Origin: Buchnera aphidicola (Thelaxes suberi) | GTDB taxonomy: Bacteria > Pseudomonadota > Gammaproteobacteria > Enterobacterales > Enterobacteriaceae | Direction: 5' to 3' | Assembly (NCBI RefSeq): GCF_964059005.1 | Contig: NZ_OZ060389.1 | Coordinates: 1 to 64,000, forward strand | Length of the DNA: 64,000 bases | Shown: piece after piece, positions 1 to 15,058 of the stretch | Layout: every line of letters starts with the position of its first letter | Numbering within the stretch: the stretch's first letter is position 1 | The notes under the pieces: generated by a model | Seen by the model: only the letters and a program-made list of their open reading frames with translations | Told to the model about the DNA's origin: nothing | The model's database searches: none | Made by a program: the position numbers and the translations under genes

Positions 1-258
1 ATTTTCACATATAAAAAATAAAATAATTCATTTCAACCAAATAATTTATTATTCAAGATAAGATAAATTTTTTGATAGCATTATGGTTTTGTTAAAATAA
101 AACGCTGAATAAAAAACTCACTTAATATAAGAATACTACATTAGTATATTTTAACATAATTTTTATTATATATTTTTTAATGATATTTAATTAAAAAAAT
201 AAAAAATTTTTATAAAAAATAAAATAAAAAATAAATTTTATATTATAAAGGTTATAAC
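1..258. other. Gene-free region upstream of mnmG, positional equivalent of oriC
   Basis: In E. coli oriC lies directly upstream of mnmG (gidA), so this is the positional counterpart. The stretch is almost pure A/T. Reading both strands I see no copy of the DnaA box TTATNCACA and no GATC site, so nothing here looks like a classical enterobacterial origin. A possible sigma-70 promoter for mnmG is TTGATA at 72-77 and TAAAAT at 93-98, with a 15-nt spacer, which is on the short side. Whether replication starts here is not shown by the sequence. Confidence 0.45.
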
Positions 259-2145
259 ATGACAAAGTTAAATAACTTTCAAGTAATTATTATTGGAGGA
301 GGCCATGCAGGAACTGAAGCGGCGTCTGCTAGTGCTAGAATGGGTTATAAAACACTTTTATTAACTCAAAAAAAAAAAAATATTGGATGCTTATCTTGTA
401 ATCCATCTATAGGAGGTATTGGAAAAAGTCATTTAGTTAAAGAAATTGATGCTCTTGGGGGTATTATGGGATTGGCAATTGATCAATCCGGAATACAATT
501 TAAAATACTAAATACAAGAAAAGGCATTGCTGTACGATCAACTAGAGCTCAAGCAGACCGTGTACTATATTCAAAATTTGTACAACAATATTTAAAACAA
601 CATGCTAAGTTGACAATTTTAGAACAAGAAGTTAATGATATAATTATAAAAAATAACAATGTTATAGGTGTAAAAACAAAACACAATAATTTATTTTTTT
701 CTAAATCAGTTGTATTAACTACTGGTACTTTTTTAGGAGGAAAAATACATATAGGAGATAAAACTACAATAGGAGGTAGAAAAGGAGATATTTCATCTAT
801 TCCATTAGCTTTAAAATTACGAGAATTACCTTTAAAAGTAGGAAGATTAAAAACAGGAACACCTCCTAGATTAGCATTAAAAAGTATAAATTTTAAAAAT
901 TTAAAAAAACAAAACGGAGATTTTCCTCTACCTTATTTTTCTTTTTTAAAAAAAAATTGTATAAGACCAGCTCAAATTCCATGTTTTTTAACTTTTACTA
1001 ATAATGAAACACATGAAATAATATATGAAAACATAAATAAAAGCGCAATTTATAATGGTAAAATTATAGGAATTGGACCTAGATATTGTCCATCTATAGA
1101 AGATAAAGTCATGCGTTTTAAAGATAAAAATCGTCACCAAATATTTCTTGAACCTGAAGGTTTAAAATCAGAATTAATTTATCCAAATGGAATTTCTACT
1201 AGTCTACCTTTTTCTATTCAAAAAAAAATAATTCATTCAATTGAAGGATTAGAAAACGCTGAAATTGTCCAACCAGGTTATGCTGTTGAATATGATTATT
1301 TTAACCCAAAAGATCTAAAGTTAAATTTAGAAAGTAAATATATAAACGGTTTATTTTTTGCTGGTCAAATTAATGGAACAACTGGATATGAAGAAGCAGC
1401 TGCGCAAGGATTATTAGCTGGTATCAATGCAGCCCGGTTTTCAAACAACTTAGAACCATGGTTTCCTCGTAGAGATCAAGCATATTTAGGAGTCATGATT
1501 GATGATTTATGTACACAAGGCATTACAGAACCATACCGTATTTTTACTTCTAGAGCAGAATATCGGTTATCATTAAGAGAAAATAATGCTGATTTAAGAT
1601 TAACAAAAATAGGTAAAAAATTAAATCTTATTGATACAAAACGTTGGTTACGTTATATTGAAAAAATAGAAAATATTGAAAAATATCAAACCATTTTAAA
1701 AAAAAATATTTGTTTTAAAAAATCTGAAAATGCTAAAAGTATTTTTGTATTTACTACATTAAATATAAAAGAAAATATTACTTACTTTGATTTACTAAAA
1801 AGACCTGAATTGAGCATTCATACATTAATAAACTTAAATTTAATTAAAAATAAAAATTTAGATATAGAAGCATTAGAAGAATTAGAAACAAATATAAAAT
1901 ATCATGGTTATATTTTAAGACAAAAAAAAGAAATTATACGTCAAATATTATATGAAAAATCTTTATTACCTATTAATTTTGACTATAATCAAATTAAAGG
2001 ATTATCTAAAGAAGTTATATCGAAATTAAATACTTCACAGCCTTTTTCTTTAGGACAAGCATCTCGTATCGAAGGTATTACCCCTGCTGCATTATCTATT
2101 TTACTTATTTATATAAAAAATAATTTTTTTTTAAATAAATATTAA
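259..2145 (+). CDS. mnmG: tRNA uridine-5-carboxymethylaminomethyl modification enzyme MnmG (GidA)
   Basis: FAD- and folate-dependent subunit of the MnmE-MnmG complex that installs the (carboxymethyl)aminomethyl group on U34 of wobble-position tRNAs in the cytoplasm. The 628-residue length matches the E. coli protein (629). The N-terminal FAD-binding motif GGGHAGTEAA sits near residues 13-22, the family motif GCLSCNPSIGG near 45-55, and the GQINGTTGYEEAAAQG signature near 370. A run of 13 A residues at 368-380 encodes Gln-Lys-Lys-Lys-Lys-Asn without breaking the frame. Its partner mnmE is also in this window (16720). A ribosome-binding-like AAAGG lies just upstream of the ATG. Genes gidB and atpI, which follow in E. 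coli, are absent. Confidence 0.97.
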   Translation: MTKLNNFQVIIIGGGHAGTEAASASARMGYKTLLLTQKKKNIGCLSCNPSIGGIGKSHLVKEIDALGGIMGLAIDQSGIQFKILNTRKGIAVRSTRAQADRVLYSKFVQQYLKQHAKLTILEQEVNDIIIKNNNVIGVKTKHNNLFFSKSVVLTTGTFLGGKIHIGDKTTIGGRKGDISSIPLALKLRELPLKVGRLKTGTPPRLALKSINFKNLKKQNGDFPLPYFSFLKKNCIRPAQIPCFLTFTNNETHEIIYENINKSAIYNGKIIGIGPRYCPSIEDKVMRFKDKNRHQIFLEPEGLKSELIYPNGISTSLPFSIQKKIIHSIEGLENAEIVQPGYAVEYDYFNPKDLKLNLESKYINGLFFAGQINGTTGYEEAAAQGLLAGINAARFSNNLEPWFPRRDQAYLGVMIDDLCTQGITEPYRIFTSRAEYRLSLRENNADLRLTKIGKKLNLIDTKRWLRYIEKIENIEKYQTILKKNICFKKSENAKSIFVFTTLNIKENITYFDLLKRPELSIHTLINLNLIKNKNLDIEALEELETNIKYHGYILRQKKEIIRQILYEKSLLPINFDYNQIKGLSKEVISKLNTSQPFSLGQASRIEGITPAALSILLIYIKNNFFLNKY

Positions 2146-3435
<1,290 letters not shown>

Positions 3436-3479
3436 AAAATTATAACAAAAAACATAATAACTTAAAAAATTAGAGGTAA

Positions 3480-3722
<243 letters not shown>

Positions 3723-3761
3723 AAATTAAAAAAATATTAATAATATTCATACGATACGCGC

Positions 3762-3796
3762 TGCCCTTACAGTTAATATCAAAAAAAGTAAGGGCA
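3762..3796 (+). promoter_or_regulatory. RNA hairpin between atpE and atpF
   Basis: A 9-bp stem, TGCCCTTAC (3762-3770) with GTAAGGGCA (3788-3796), encloses a 17-nt loop. It is unusually GC-rich for this genome and lies inside an operon, about 40 nt after atpE and 47 nt before atpF. No T-run follows, so full termination is unlikely. It could stabilise the atpE end of the message or mark a processing point, which would suit the higher copy number needed for subunit c; that role is inference. Confidence 0.6.
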
Positions 3797-3842
3797 ATAA
3801 ATATTATTTATTTTAACATTAATAAAAAAGGATATACATTCT

Positions 3843-4313
3843 GTGAATTTAAATGCAACGCTAATTGGACAAACTATTTCATTTATTTTATTTGTATGGA
3901 TATGTATGAAATACATATGGCCTCCCATCATTTATATTATTAACAAAAGACAAAAAAAAATAATAGATTCTTTTGAATTAATAAAAAAAGAAAAATTAGA
4001 AATAGATATACAGAAAAAAAACATACAACAAGAAATAAAAAATGCAAAAAAAGAAGCTTTTTCTATTTTAAACAAAGCTAAAAAAAGAAAAGAACAATTA
4101 TTAAAATCCACTATTGAGCAAGCGGAAAAAGAACGAATAACAATATTAAAAGAAGCCAAATTATCAATTCAAGCAGAAAGAAAAAAAATGATCATAGAGT
4201 CAAACCAATATACTACTAAAATAGCCATACAAATTGCAGAAACAATATTAGAAAAAGCAATTAAAAAACATGGAAATAGTAATTTAATAAAAACATTAAT
4301 ATCAGATATATAA
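3843..4313 (+). CDS. atpF: F0F1 ATP synthase subunit b
   Basis: Peripheral stalk subunit linking F0 and F1. It is 156 residues, as in E. coli, with one N-terminal membrane helix (about residues 5-25, ending in KYIWPPI) followed by a long charged, lysine-rich helix likely to form the dimeric coiled coil. Translation starts at a GTG, as in E. coli, preceded by AAAAAGGA; the N-terminus reads MNLNATLIGQTISF. Lysine codons dominate the stalk, reflecting the AT bias rather than a new domain. Confidence 0.96.
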   Translation: MNLNATLIGQTISFILFVWICMKYIWPPIIYIINKRQKKIIDSFELIKKEKLEIDIQKKNIQQEIKNAKKEAFSILNKAKKRKEQLLKSTIEQAEKERITILKEAKLSIQAERKKMIIESNQYTTKIAIQIAETILEKAIKKHGNSNLIKTLISDI

Positions 4314-4314
4314 T

Positions 4315-4869
4315 ATGAGAAAAATTATGTTATGTACATATCATAAAAATATTGCATACCCTTATGCTAAAGCAGCATATCAATTTTCTAAATCGAACAA
4401 TTGTATTCAAGAATGGAATAATATGTTTATTCTAGTTACAAAAACATTAAAAATACCAATATTTAATTCCTTATGTCATGGAATATTAGGAATAACTTAT
4501 CCTAAAACCATTTTTAATCAAATATTCGAAAAATACATAGATTGTTTTTTTAAAAATTTTATTTATATTATTATAGAAAATAAAAGATTATTTTTAATAG
4601 AATCTATTTTTTTTATTTTTAAAAATCTATGTGAAAAATTTAATAATATACAAAATATACAAATCATAGTTCCAAATAAATTATCTGAAATAGAATATAA
4701 AAATATTATTAGTCAATTAGAAAGAAAATTCTCTTCAAAAATTAATTTAACGCATAATGTTAATAAAAATATTATTGGAGGAATTATTATTAAAAAAGAA
4801 AAATTACAAATAGATAAAAGTATTAAAAATTATCTAAATCAAATTAAAAAATATTTAAAAACTAATTAA
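4315..4869 (+). CDS. atpH: F0F1 ATP synthase subunit delta
   Basis: Caps the F1 head and binds the b-subunit stalk. It is 184 residues against 177 in E. coli. It shows YPYAKAAYQFS near the N-terminus and the C-terminal NIIGGIIIKKEKLQIDKSIK pattern typical of the family; the central part is divergent, as is common for delta. The gene follows atpF after a single base, so the two are translationally close. The extra N-terminal residues may mean that the true start is the second ATG at 4327. Confidence 0.93.
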   Translation: MRKIMLCTYHKNIAYPYAKAAYQFSKSNNCIQEWNNMFILVTKTLKIPIFNSLCHGILGITYPKTIFNQIFEKYIDCFFKNFIYIIIENKRLFLIESIFFIFKNLCEKFNNIQNIQIIVPNKLSEIEYKNIISQLERKFSSKINLTHNVNKNIIGGIIIKKEKLQIDKSIKNYLNQIKKYLKTN

Positions 4870-4882
4870 ATAAGAGATAAAA

Positions 4883-6418
4883 ATGCAATTAAATTCAAAT
4901 GAAACTTTTGAAATAATAAAAAAAAGAATAAAAAATTTTAATTTTATTAATGAAAAAATTAATGAAGGAACTATAGTTTCAGTAAACGATGGAATCGTAA
5001 AAATTATCGGATTATCTGAAGTTATGCAAGGAGAAATGATCGAACTTACAGAAAATTTATATGGAATTGCATTAAATTTAGAAAAAAATATTGTTGGAGT
5101 AATAGTTTTAGGTCCTTTTGATCATTTAAAAGAAGGTATGCAAGTACGTTGTACAGGAAAAATATTAGAAATACCTGTAGGATTAAAATTTTTAGGTAGA
5201 ATTGTGAATAGTTTAGGTTGTCCAATTGACAACCAAGGAGAAATTAAAGAAGATCAGTATTCACCTGTAGAAACAGATGCGCCTGGAGTAATTGACCGTA
5301 TTTCAATTAGCGAACCTTTACAAACAGGATATAAGTGTATTGATTCAATGATTCCGATAGGAAAAGGGCAACGAGAATTAATTATTGGAGATAGACAAAC
5401 AGGAAAAACTACCTTAGCTATTGATACAATTATTAATCAAAAAAACACAGGAGTTAAATGTATATACGTTGCTATAGGTCAAAAAAATTCAACTATTATT
5501 AGTATAGTGCAAAAATTACGCCAAAATAAAGCTTTATCTAATACAATAATAGTCGTTGCATCCGCTTCAGAATCTGCTGCATTACAATATTTGTCCGCTT
5601 ATTCTGGATGTACTATGGGTGAATTTTTTAGAGATCGTGGAGAAGACGCGTTAATTGTATATGACGATCTTTCTAAACATGCAATTGCATATAGACAAAT
5701 TTCACTACTTCTAAAAAGACCACCAGGAAGGGAAGCATTTCCAGGAGATATATTTTACTTACATTCTAGATTATTAGAACGGTCTGCTAAAATCAACTGT
5801 TCTAGTATAAAAAAAAATAATAATATTAAAAAAAAAATAGGATCATTAACAGCATTACCAATTGTGGAAACACAAGCAGGAGATGTTTCATCTTTTGTAC
5901 CGACAAATATTATATCGATTACTGATGGACAGATATTTTTAGAGTCAAGCTTATTTAATTCTGGAATTCGACCTGCTATTAACCCTGGAATTTCTGTATC
6001 AAGAGTAGGAAGTGCAGCACAAACACAAATCATAAAAAAATTATCTGGGGGAATTCGTTCTGCACTAGCGCAATATAGAGAACTGGCTGCTTTTTCTCAA
6101 TTTTCATCTGATTTAGATATAATTACTAGAAAACAACTAGATTATGGAAAAAAACTCACTGAATTACTAAAACAAAAACAACATCAACCAATGAGTATTG
6201 CAGAACAAAGCATTATGTTGTTTGCAGCTTCAAAAGGATTTTTAGAAGATATAAAAGTAACTAATATTTTAATTTTTGAACAACAACTAATAGATTTTTT
6301 TAAATTAGAACATATTAATATTTTTAATATCATTAATTTAAATAAAATTTATAATGATGAAATAGAATCACAGTTTAACGAATTAATTACATATTTTAAA
6401 AAAAATGTTTTTATATAA
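4883..6418 (+). CDS. atpA: F0F1 ATP synthase subunit alpha
   Basis: Non-catalytic nucleotide-binding subunit of F1. It is 511 residues (E. coli 513). The Walker A motif GDRQTGKT lies near residues 169-176, the family signature region [17 protein letters not shown] near 360-376 includes the arginine finger, and [11 protein letters not shown] marks the Walker B strand. It sits 13 nt after atpH with AGAGATAA as ribosome-binding sequence. The last 40 residues are more divergent and asparagine/isoleucine rich, as in other AT-rich homologues. Function should be normal. Confidence 0.98.
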   Translation: MQLNSNETFEIIKKRIKNFNFINEKINEGTIVSVNDGIVKIIGLSEVMQGEMIELTENLYGIALNLEKNIVGVIVLGPFDHLKEGMQVRCTGKILEIPVGLKFLGRIVNSLGCPIDNQGEIKEDQYSPVETDAPGVIDRISISEPLQTGYKCIDSMIPIGKGQRELIIGDRQTGKTTLAIDTIINQKNTGVKCIYVAIGQKNSTIISIVQKLRQNKALSNTIIVVASASESAALQYLSAYSGCTMGEFFRDRGEDALIVYDDLSKHAIAYRQISLLLKRPPGREAFPGDIFYLHSRLLERSAKINCSSIKKNNNIKKKIGSLTALPIVETQAGDVSSFVPTNIISITDGQIFLESSLFNSGIRPAINPGISVSRVGSAAQTQIIKKLSGGIRSALAQYRELAAFSQFSSDLDIITRKQLDYGKKLTELLKQKQHQPMSIAEQSIMLFAASKGFLEDIKVTNILIFEQQLIDFFKLEHINIFNIINLNKIYNDEIESQFNELITYFKKNVFI

Positions 6419-6454
6419 AAAATTTTATAATAAAAAATAAAAATAAGATGAATT

Positions 6455-7330
6455 ATGCCTATCAATATTGAGATAAAAAACAAAATTCATAGCATTGAAA
6501 ATACTCAAAAAATTACAAAAGCTATGGAAATGATTTCTATTGCCAAAATGAAAAAAACTCAATGTAAAATGGAAATAAGTAGACCTTATGCTAATATTCT
6601 AAATAAAGTAATTTCACATGTATCACAAGGATATCTAGAATATAAACATCCTTTTTTATATACAGAAAAAAAAATAAAAAAAAATGGATATATTATACTA
6701 TCGACAGATAAAGGTTTATGTGGAAGTTTAAATACTAATTTATTTAAAAAAATATTAGACATGTTCATAATTGACGCTAAAAAAAATATTTTTACTGAAA
6801 TTATACTATTAGGATCAAAAGGATCAAATTTTTTTGAATCACTTGGATATAATATTCTAGATAAAACAATAAATATAGGAGAAAACCCATCATTTTCAAC
6901 AATAATAACATTTGCTCATCCGTTAATTCAAGCATATAAAAATCAAAAAATTCAAAAATTATATATCTGTTATAATCACTTTCATAATAGATTATCTCAA
7001 CATCCTATTATTAAACAACTGTTACCTTTTCCGAAAAAACAAACAAATAATTATAAAAAAAAAATATGGGATTATATATACGAGCCTAACGCAAAATATT
7101 TATTAAATCTTCTATTAAACAGATATCTAGAATTTCAAATATATCAAAGCGTGTTAGAAAATTTAGCTTCTGAACAAGCAGCTCGAATGGTAGCAATGAA
7201 TACTGCAAATAATAATAGTACATCTATGATTAAAGATTTGCAGTTAATATACAATAAATCACGTCAATCTAACATTACTCAAGAAATTACGGAAATTATT
7301 TCAGGATCAAATGCTTTATCCAAAGAATAA
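6455..7330 (+). CDS. atpG: F0F1 ATP synthase subunit gamma
   Basis: Central rotor shaft of F1. It is 291 residues (E. coli 287). The N-terminal helix has the conserved IKNKIHSIENTQKITKAMEM stretch, the middle contains LSTDKGLCGSLN, and the C-terminal helix contains SEQAARMVAMNTANNN, which turns inside the alpha-beta ring. It lies between atpA and atpD in the usual operon position. No anomalies were seen beyond lysine and asparagine enrichment. Confidence 0.97.
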   Translation: MPINIEIKNKIHSIENTQKITKAMEMISIAKMKKTQCKMEISRPYANILNKVISHVSQGYLEYKHPFLYTEKKIKKNGYIILSTDKGLCGSLNTNLFKKILDMFIIDAKKNIFTEIILLGSKGSNFFESLGYNILDKTINIGENPSFSTIITFAHPLIQAYKNQKIQKLYICYNHFHNRLSQHPIIKQLLPFPKKQTNNYKKKIWDYIYEPNAKYLLNLLLNRYLEFQIYQSVLENLASEQAARMVAMNTANNNSTSMIKDLQLIYNKSRQSNITQEITEIISGSNALSKE

Positions 7331-7370
7331 AATAAAAAAATAATACAAAGTATAAATTTTTAAAAGGTGA

Positions 7371-8786
<1,416 letters not shown>

Positions 8787-8826
8787 TATTTTTCGTTATA
8801 AAATTTAATTATTTATAAGGTTTACC

Positions 8827-9243
8827 ATGGTGTTTCATTTAGATGTTGTTAGCGCTGAACTTCAAATTTTTTCAGATCAAGTACAAAAAATACGTATACA
8901 TGGTGTAGAAGGAGAATTAACAATTTATCCTAAACATACACAATTATTAACATCGGTAAAACCAGGAGTATTATATATAAAAAATAAATCTGGTAAAAAA
9001 AAATATATGTATTTGTCTGGAGGAATACTAGAAGTACAACCTGAAATAGTAACTATATTGGCTGATACTGTTATCAATAGTAAAGATCTGAATCGTTATA
9101 AAGCTATATCGCAAAAAAATCAAGCAATAGCTTATATAAAAAATTGCGATTTACATGATAAAAATAGATCTAAAATGATAAAAAAATTATCTAAAGCGTT
9201 AGCTAAAATTAAAACTATAGAAATGATGAAATGTTCTTCATAA
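8827..9243 (+). CDS. atpC: F0F1 ATP synthase subunit epsilon
   Basis: Small rotor subunit that couples gamma to the c-ring and can inhibit ATP hydrolysis. It is 138 residues (E. coli 139). The N-terminal beta-sandwich contains [22 protein letters not shown] and [19 protein letters not shown]. The C-terminal two-helix part is lysine rich. It is the last gene of the operon; a GC-rich inverted repeat 33 nt downstream separates it from the convergent gyrB. Confidence 0.96.
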   Translation: MVFHLDVVSAELQIFSDQVQKIRIHGVEGELTIYPKHTQLLTSVKPGVLYIKNKSGKKKYMYLSGGILEVQPEIVTILADTVINSKDLNRYKAISQKNQAIAYIKNCDLHDKNRSKMIKKLSKALAKIKTIEMMKCSS

Positions 9244-9275
9244 ATAAAAAAATATTTTAATTTGTTTTCAGGGTT

Positions 9276-9307
9276 CGGCAGGTTAGATATATCATTAAAA
9301 CCTGCCG
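9276..9307. terminator. Bidirectional hairpin between atpC and gyrB
   Basis: CGGCAGGTT (9276-9284) pairs with AACCTGCCG (9299-9307) across a 14-nt loop, giving a strong 9-bp stem between two convergent genes. Neither side has a perfect T-run, although both flanks are A/T rich. Position and GC content make it the likely end of the atp operon and of gyrB transcripts. Confidence 0.6.
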
Positions 9308-9344
9308 TATAATTAAGATAAATCATATAAATTTTTTATGTTTA

Positions 9345-11768
<2,424 letters not shown>

Positions 11769-11915
11769 TTATTAATAAAAGTTCAAAATACCTAAATTGA
11801 ATAAATGTATATTAATAGAATAAAAAAATAATTAATATTTTATCAATAAATTTAATTAATATTTATTATATTTATTTAATTTTAATTATAAATATTATAA
11901 ATATTTAAATGTCAT

Positions 11916-13019
11916 TTATAACAATAAAGGCATAACTACAAAAATATTATTTGATTGTTGATCTTCTTGAATATGAACGGAACAAACTGGTATATTAAAT
12001 GAAAAAAAAACGTATTCTTCTGTCATATTATTTAATATGTCAATAATATAATTAACATTCATATTAAATGCTATCTCTTCTTTTATAATATTAATATTAA
12101 TTATTTCTTTTGCCTTCTCTTCTTCTTCATTATTAGATCGTAACTCTAATTGATCTTTACAAAAACAAAATTTTACACTTTGAAATTTTTTATCAGATAG
12201 AATAGACACTCTTAATAATGCATTTTTTAATTGTAATGTAGGAATTTTGATTTTTATTTTAGGATATTGTAATAAAACATTATTATATTCTGGATAGTTT
12301 CCTTCAATTAATTTTGAAATAAAAACGGTATTATGTATTTTTATTCTAATATTATTTTTATTTAAAAATAATATTAATTTAATATCTCGATTATTTAGTA
12401 ACTTAATAAGTTCTAATACTCCTTTTCGAGAAATAATAACAGAATAAAAATTATACCTATTGTCTAAATGTACAGAAGAAACTGCTAATCGATGACCGTC
12501 AGTAGCTACCATTTTTAACTGATTTTCGTTAATTTCAAATAATATTCCATTTAAATAATAACGTACATCATTAATAGCCATAGCAAATTGTGTATTATGA
12601 ATCATGTTTTTAATAATAGATTGTGAAACAACAAACGTCATTTCATGATTAAACGATTTTAATAACGGAAATGAAGTCTCAGATACAATTAATAATTCAA
12701 AAACACTGTTATTAGATTTGATTAACATTTTTTTTTCATTAACATATACTTTAATAACAGAATTATTAGGAATACTTTTACAAATACTTAATAATTTTCT
12801 ACCAGAAACTATGGTAGACTTATTAATATCTTGAGAAATAATAGTAGTATAAACAGTAATTTGAGTTTCTAAATTAGTACTTGTTACTGTCATAATATTA
12901 CCGTTAACATTGATTAAAACATTTTCAAGAATAGCAATATTATGATTTTTTAATAATAAAATAGAAACTTTCTGTAAAGCTTTTAAAAAATTTTTTTGTT
13001 CTACAATAAATTTAATCAT
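11916..13019 (-). CDS. dnaN: DNA polymerase III sliding clamp (beta subunit)
   Basis: Ring-shaped processivity factor of the replicative polymerase. It is 367 residues (E. coli 366), with the three repeated clamp domains recognisable by FIVEQKNFLKALQKVS at the start, ATDGHRLAVSSV near residue 175 and SKLIEGNYPEYNNVL near 240. The C-terminus ends VVMPLLL where E. coli has VVMPMRL, so the usual arginine next to the protein-binding cleft is replaced by leucine. The gene is followed on the same strand by gyrB. Upstream, where dnaA would normally begin the operon, there is only a gene-free stretch. Confidence 0.97.
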   Translation of the reverse strand: MIKFIVEQKNFLKALQKVSILLLKNHNIAILENVLINVNGNIMTVTSTNLETQITVYTTIISQDINKSTIVSGRKLLSICKSIPNNSVIKVYVNEKKMLIKSNNSVFELLIVSETSFPLLKSFNHEMTFVVSQSIIKNMIHNTQFAMAINDVRYYLNGILFEINENQLKMVATDGHRLAVSSVHLDNRYNFYSVIISRKGVLELIKLLNNRDIKLILFLNKNNIRIKIHNTVFISKLIEGNYPEYNNVLLQYPKIKIKIPTLQLKNALLRVSILSDKKFQSVKFCFCKDQLELRSNNEEEEKAKEIININIIKEEIAFNMNVNYIIDILNNMTEEYVFFSFNIPVCSVHIQEDQQSNNIFVVMPLLL

Positions 13020-14416
13020 ATTTTTTTTTAAGAAGATAAAATAATTTTTAAAATAAAAAGTCTTCTATATATCCAGTTATTTTCTTTTAACAGTAAATTT
13101 ATTTTATAAGATTATAAAAATTTTTAAATCAGATCTATGATATAGCATTAACGATTTAAAAATAACAAAATTTAAATATTTTATTTTAAAAATATCTATT
13201 TAATAAATTATAAAGTAATTAATTTTTAATTTTTCAGTAAGTAATAAAATAAGTACATTAAATAGAGTTTTTTCAAAATTGAATATATTATATATATTTC
13301 AACTTAATAAGTTTATTTATATTATAATTTAAAATTATAACAATTCTTTTGTTGCAACATAAATTAATAAAAAAAATTATATTTAATATGAAATTATTTG
13401 CATATATTTCTATAAATATAGATATACTAATTATATTATAAAATAATAATTCCATATGAAATTAAAATTTATAACTTATATATGTTAAAATTTTTATCTA
13501 TACATATTATATGTATCATAATTTAAAAAAATATATATAATTATTTATAAAAAATTTTATTTTTTTTTAAAAAAAATAATATATATTCGTAATAATAAAA
13601 AACAAAACCATGATTGTTATTAATATCGTTAAAATAAATTAATTTATACATGATGAATTAATTAATAGTAATTATTATAAATATAATTACTAATAAAATT
13701 AAGTATTTATACAAGAATTTATAATTTATTATATTTATTTTAAAATATTTTGTTTTGTGATTAATAATTAAAATTATTTTTAACTTTACATTTTATAATA
13801 CATTTTAATCATAAATTAATTATTTTGAATATATTAATAATAAAATTATTAATATATTAATACATTTTTATAAATTGTAATTTTATGAATAAAATGTTTA
13901 GTTTCGTATTTTATAAATAAAATAATCTAAATTCTTGTTTTGATTAAAAGTTAAAAAATAAAGTAATAAAAAAATTATTTTTTTCTCAACAAAGAATAAA
14001 ATAATAATTTAATCAGCACATACAAAATTTAATAATATATTAAATATATACTAAAAAAGCTTTTTATTTATAATAAAAAATGAATTATTTCATTAATGAA
14101 TTATATATAATTAATATTTTATTAAAATTTATAAAAATTTTTTGTAATAAATAAATAAGTATTTAATAAAATTATTCTATAAATATAAAAATATAGTTTA
14201 TATAATTTTGAGATAATATATTATAAATTCTAATTCAAAATTATATTAATAAAAAATAAATAATTAAAAAATTTAATTTCAAACAAATTTATTTAATAAT
14301 AATTAATTTTATTTTTTTTATATAAATTAAAAAATATTTCTGTATAACCAAATATAAAATTAATTTAAAATACTATTATTAAATGTAAAACAATATTCAT
14401 AACGGATAACTTTAGT
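13020..14416. other. Gene-free stretch in the place of dnaA
   Basis: 1,397 nt of very A/T-rich sequence between dnaN and rpmH. In E. coli and, as I recall, in well-known Buchnera genomes, dnaA occupies this place on the minus strand, and its about 1.36-kb size fits the gap. I looked for the conserved DnaA pieces (Walker A region, the GGRDHTTVLHA helix) and saw none, and no open frame of useful length. Near 14339-14347 the minus strand reads TTATACAGA, one base from a DnaA box, which may be chance. The promoter of rpmH must lie at the right end but is not obvious. Confidence 0.75.
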
Positions 14417-14560
14417 ATGAAACGTACCTTTCAACCATCTTTATTAAAACGCAATCGTTTACATGGATTTCGATCTCGAATGTCAGATAAAAACGGAAAA
14501 CACATTTTATCTAGACGTAGAGCTAAATTACGTAGTAAGTTAACTGTTTCTTCTAACTAA
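14417..14560 (+). CDS. rpmH: 50S ribosomal protein L34
   Basis: A small basic protein of the large ribosomal subunit, 47 residues (E. coli 46). The translation reads [20 protein letters not shown] and continues with [20 protein letters not shown], the L34 signature. It is followed after 20 nt by rnpA, the conserved rpmH-rnpA pair. The base composition is visibly less A/T rich than its surroundings. Confidence 0.97.
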   Translation: MKRTFQPSLLKRNRLHGFRSRMSDKNGKHILSRRRAKLRSKLTVSSN

Positions 14561-14580
14561 TAAATTTAACTACATAGAGT

Positions 14581-14949
14581 ATGAATATTATATTTTCATA
14601 TCCTCGGGAGTTGCGCCTGTTAACTCCCATTCAATTTAAAAAAGTTTTTAAAAAATCATATAAAGTTACTAATAAAGAATTAATTATTCTCGGAAAACCA
14701 AATTCTTTACTATTCCCTCGTTTAGGAATTAGTATTTCTAAAAAAAAAATTAAATATGCAACCATACGAAATAAAGTAAAACGATTAATTAAAGAATCAT
14801 TTAGAATTTTACAACATAATTTAATGCATATGGATTTTATAGTGATTATAAAACAATTTTCTATTTTTTTAAAAAATAATATTTTTTTTAATAAAATAAA
14901 TAAATTATGGAATAGATACTCTTTAATTAATTTAATACATAAAAAATAA
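14581..14949 (+). CDS. rnpA: Ribonuclease P protein component
   Basis: Protein cofactor of RNase P, which trims the 5' leader of tRNA precursors. It is 122 residues (E. coli 119). It shows YPRELRLLTPIQFKKVFK near the N-terminus and the basic helix ATIRNKVKRLIKESFR near residues 60-75. The family's RNR motif in that helix is RNK here, a conservative change of one arginine. The order rpmH-rnpA-yidC-mnmE is that of E. coli, without yidD. The RNase P RNA gene was not seen in this window. Confidence 0.95.
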   Translation: MNIIFSYPRELRLLTPIQFKKVFKKSYKVTNKELIILGKPNSLLFPRLGISISKKKIKYATIRNKVKRLIKESFRILQHNLMHMDFIVIIKQFSIFLKNNIFFNKINKLWNRYSLINLIHKK

Positions 14950-15058
14950 ATCTTTAAAAATACAACTAATAAAAAAAATTATAAATTTCATTTATTAATA
15001 AATAGAAAATATAAAATTATAAAAATAATTAAAACAGATAAATGTGAGAATATAAATA

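Noticed and set aside
14339..14347. Possible DnaA box TTATACAGA on the minus strand
   Set aside because: One mismatch to the consensus and a single copy; not enough to call an origin element.
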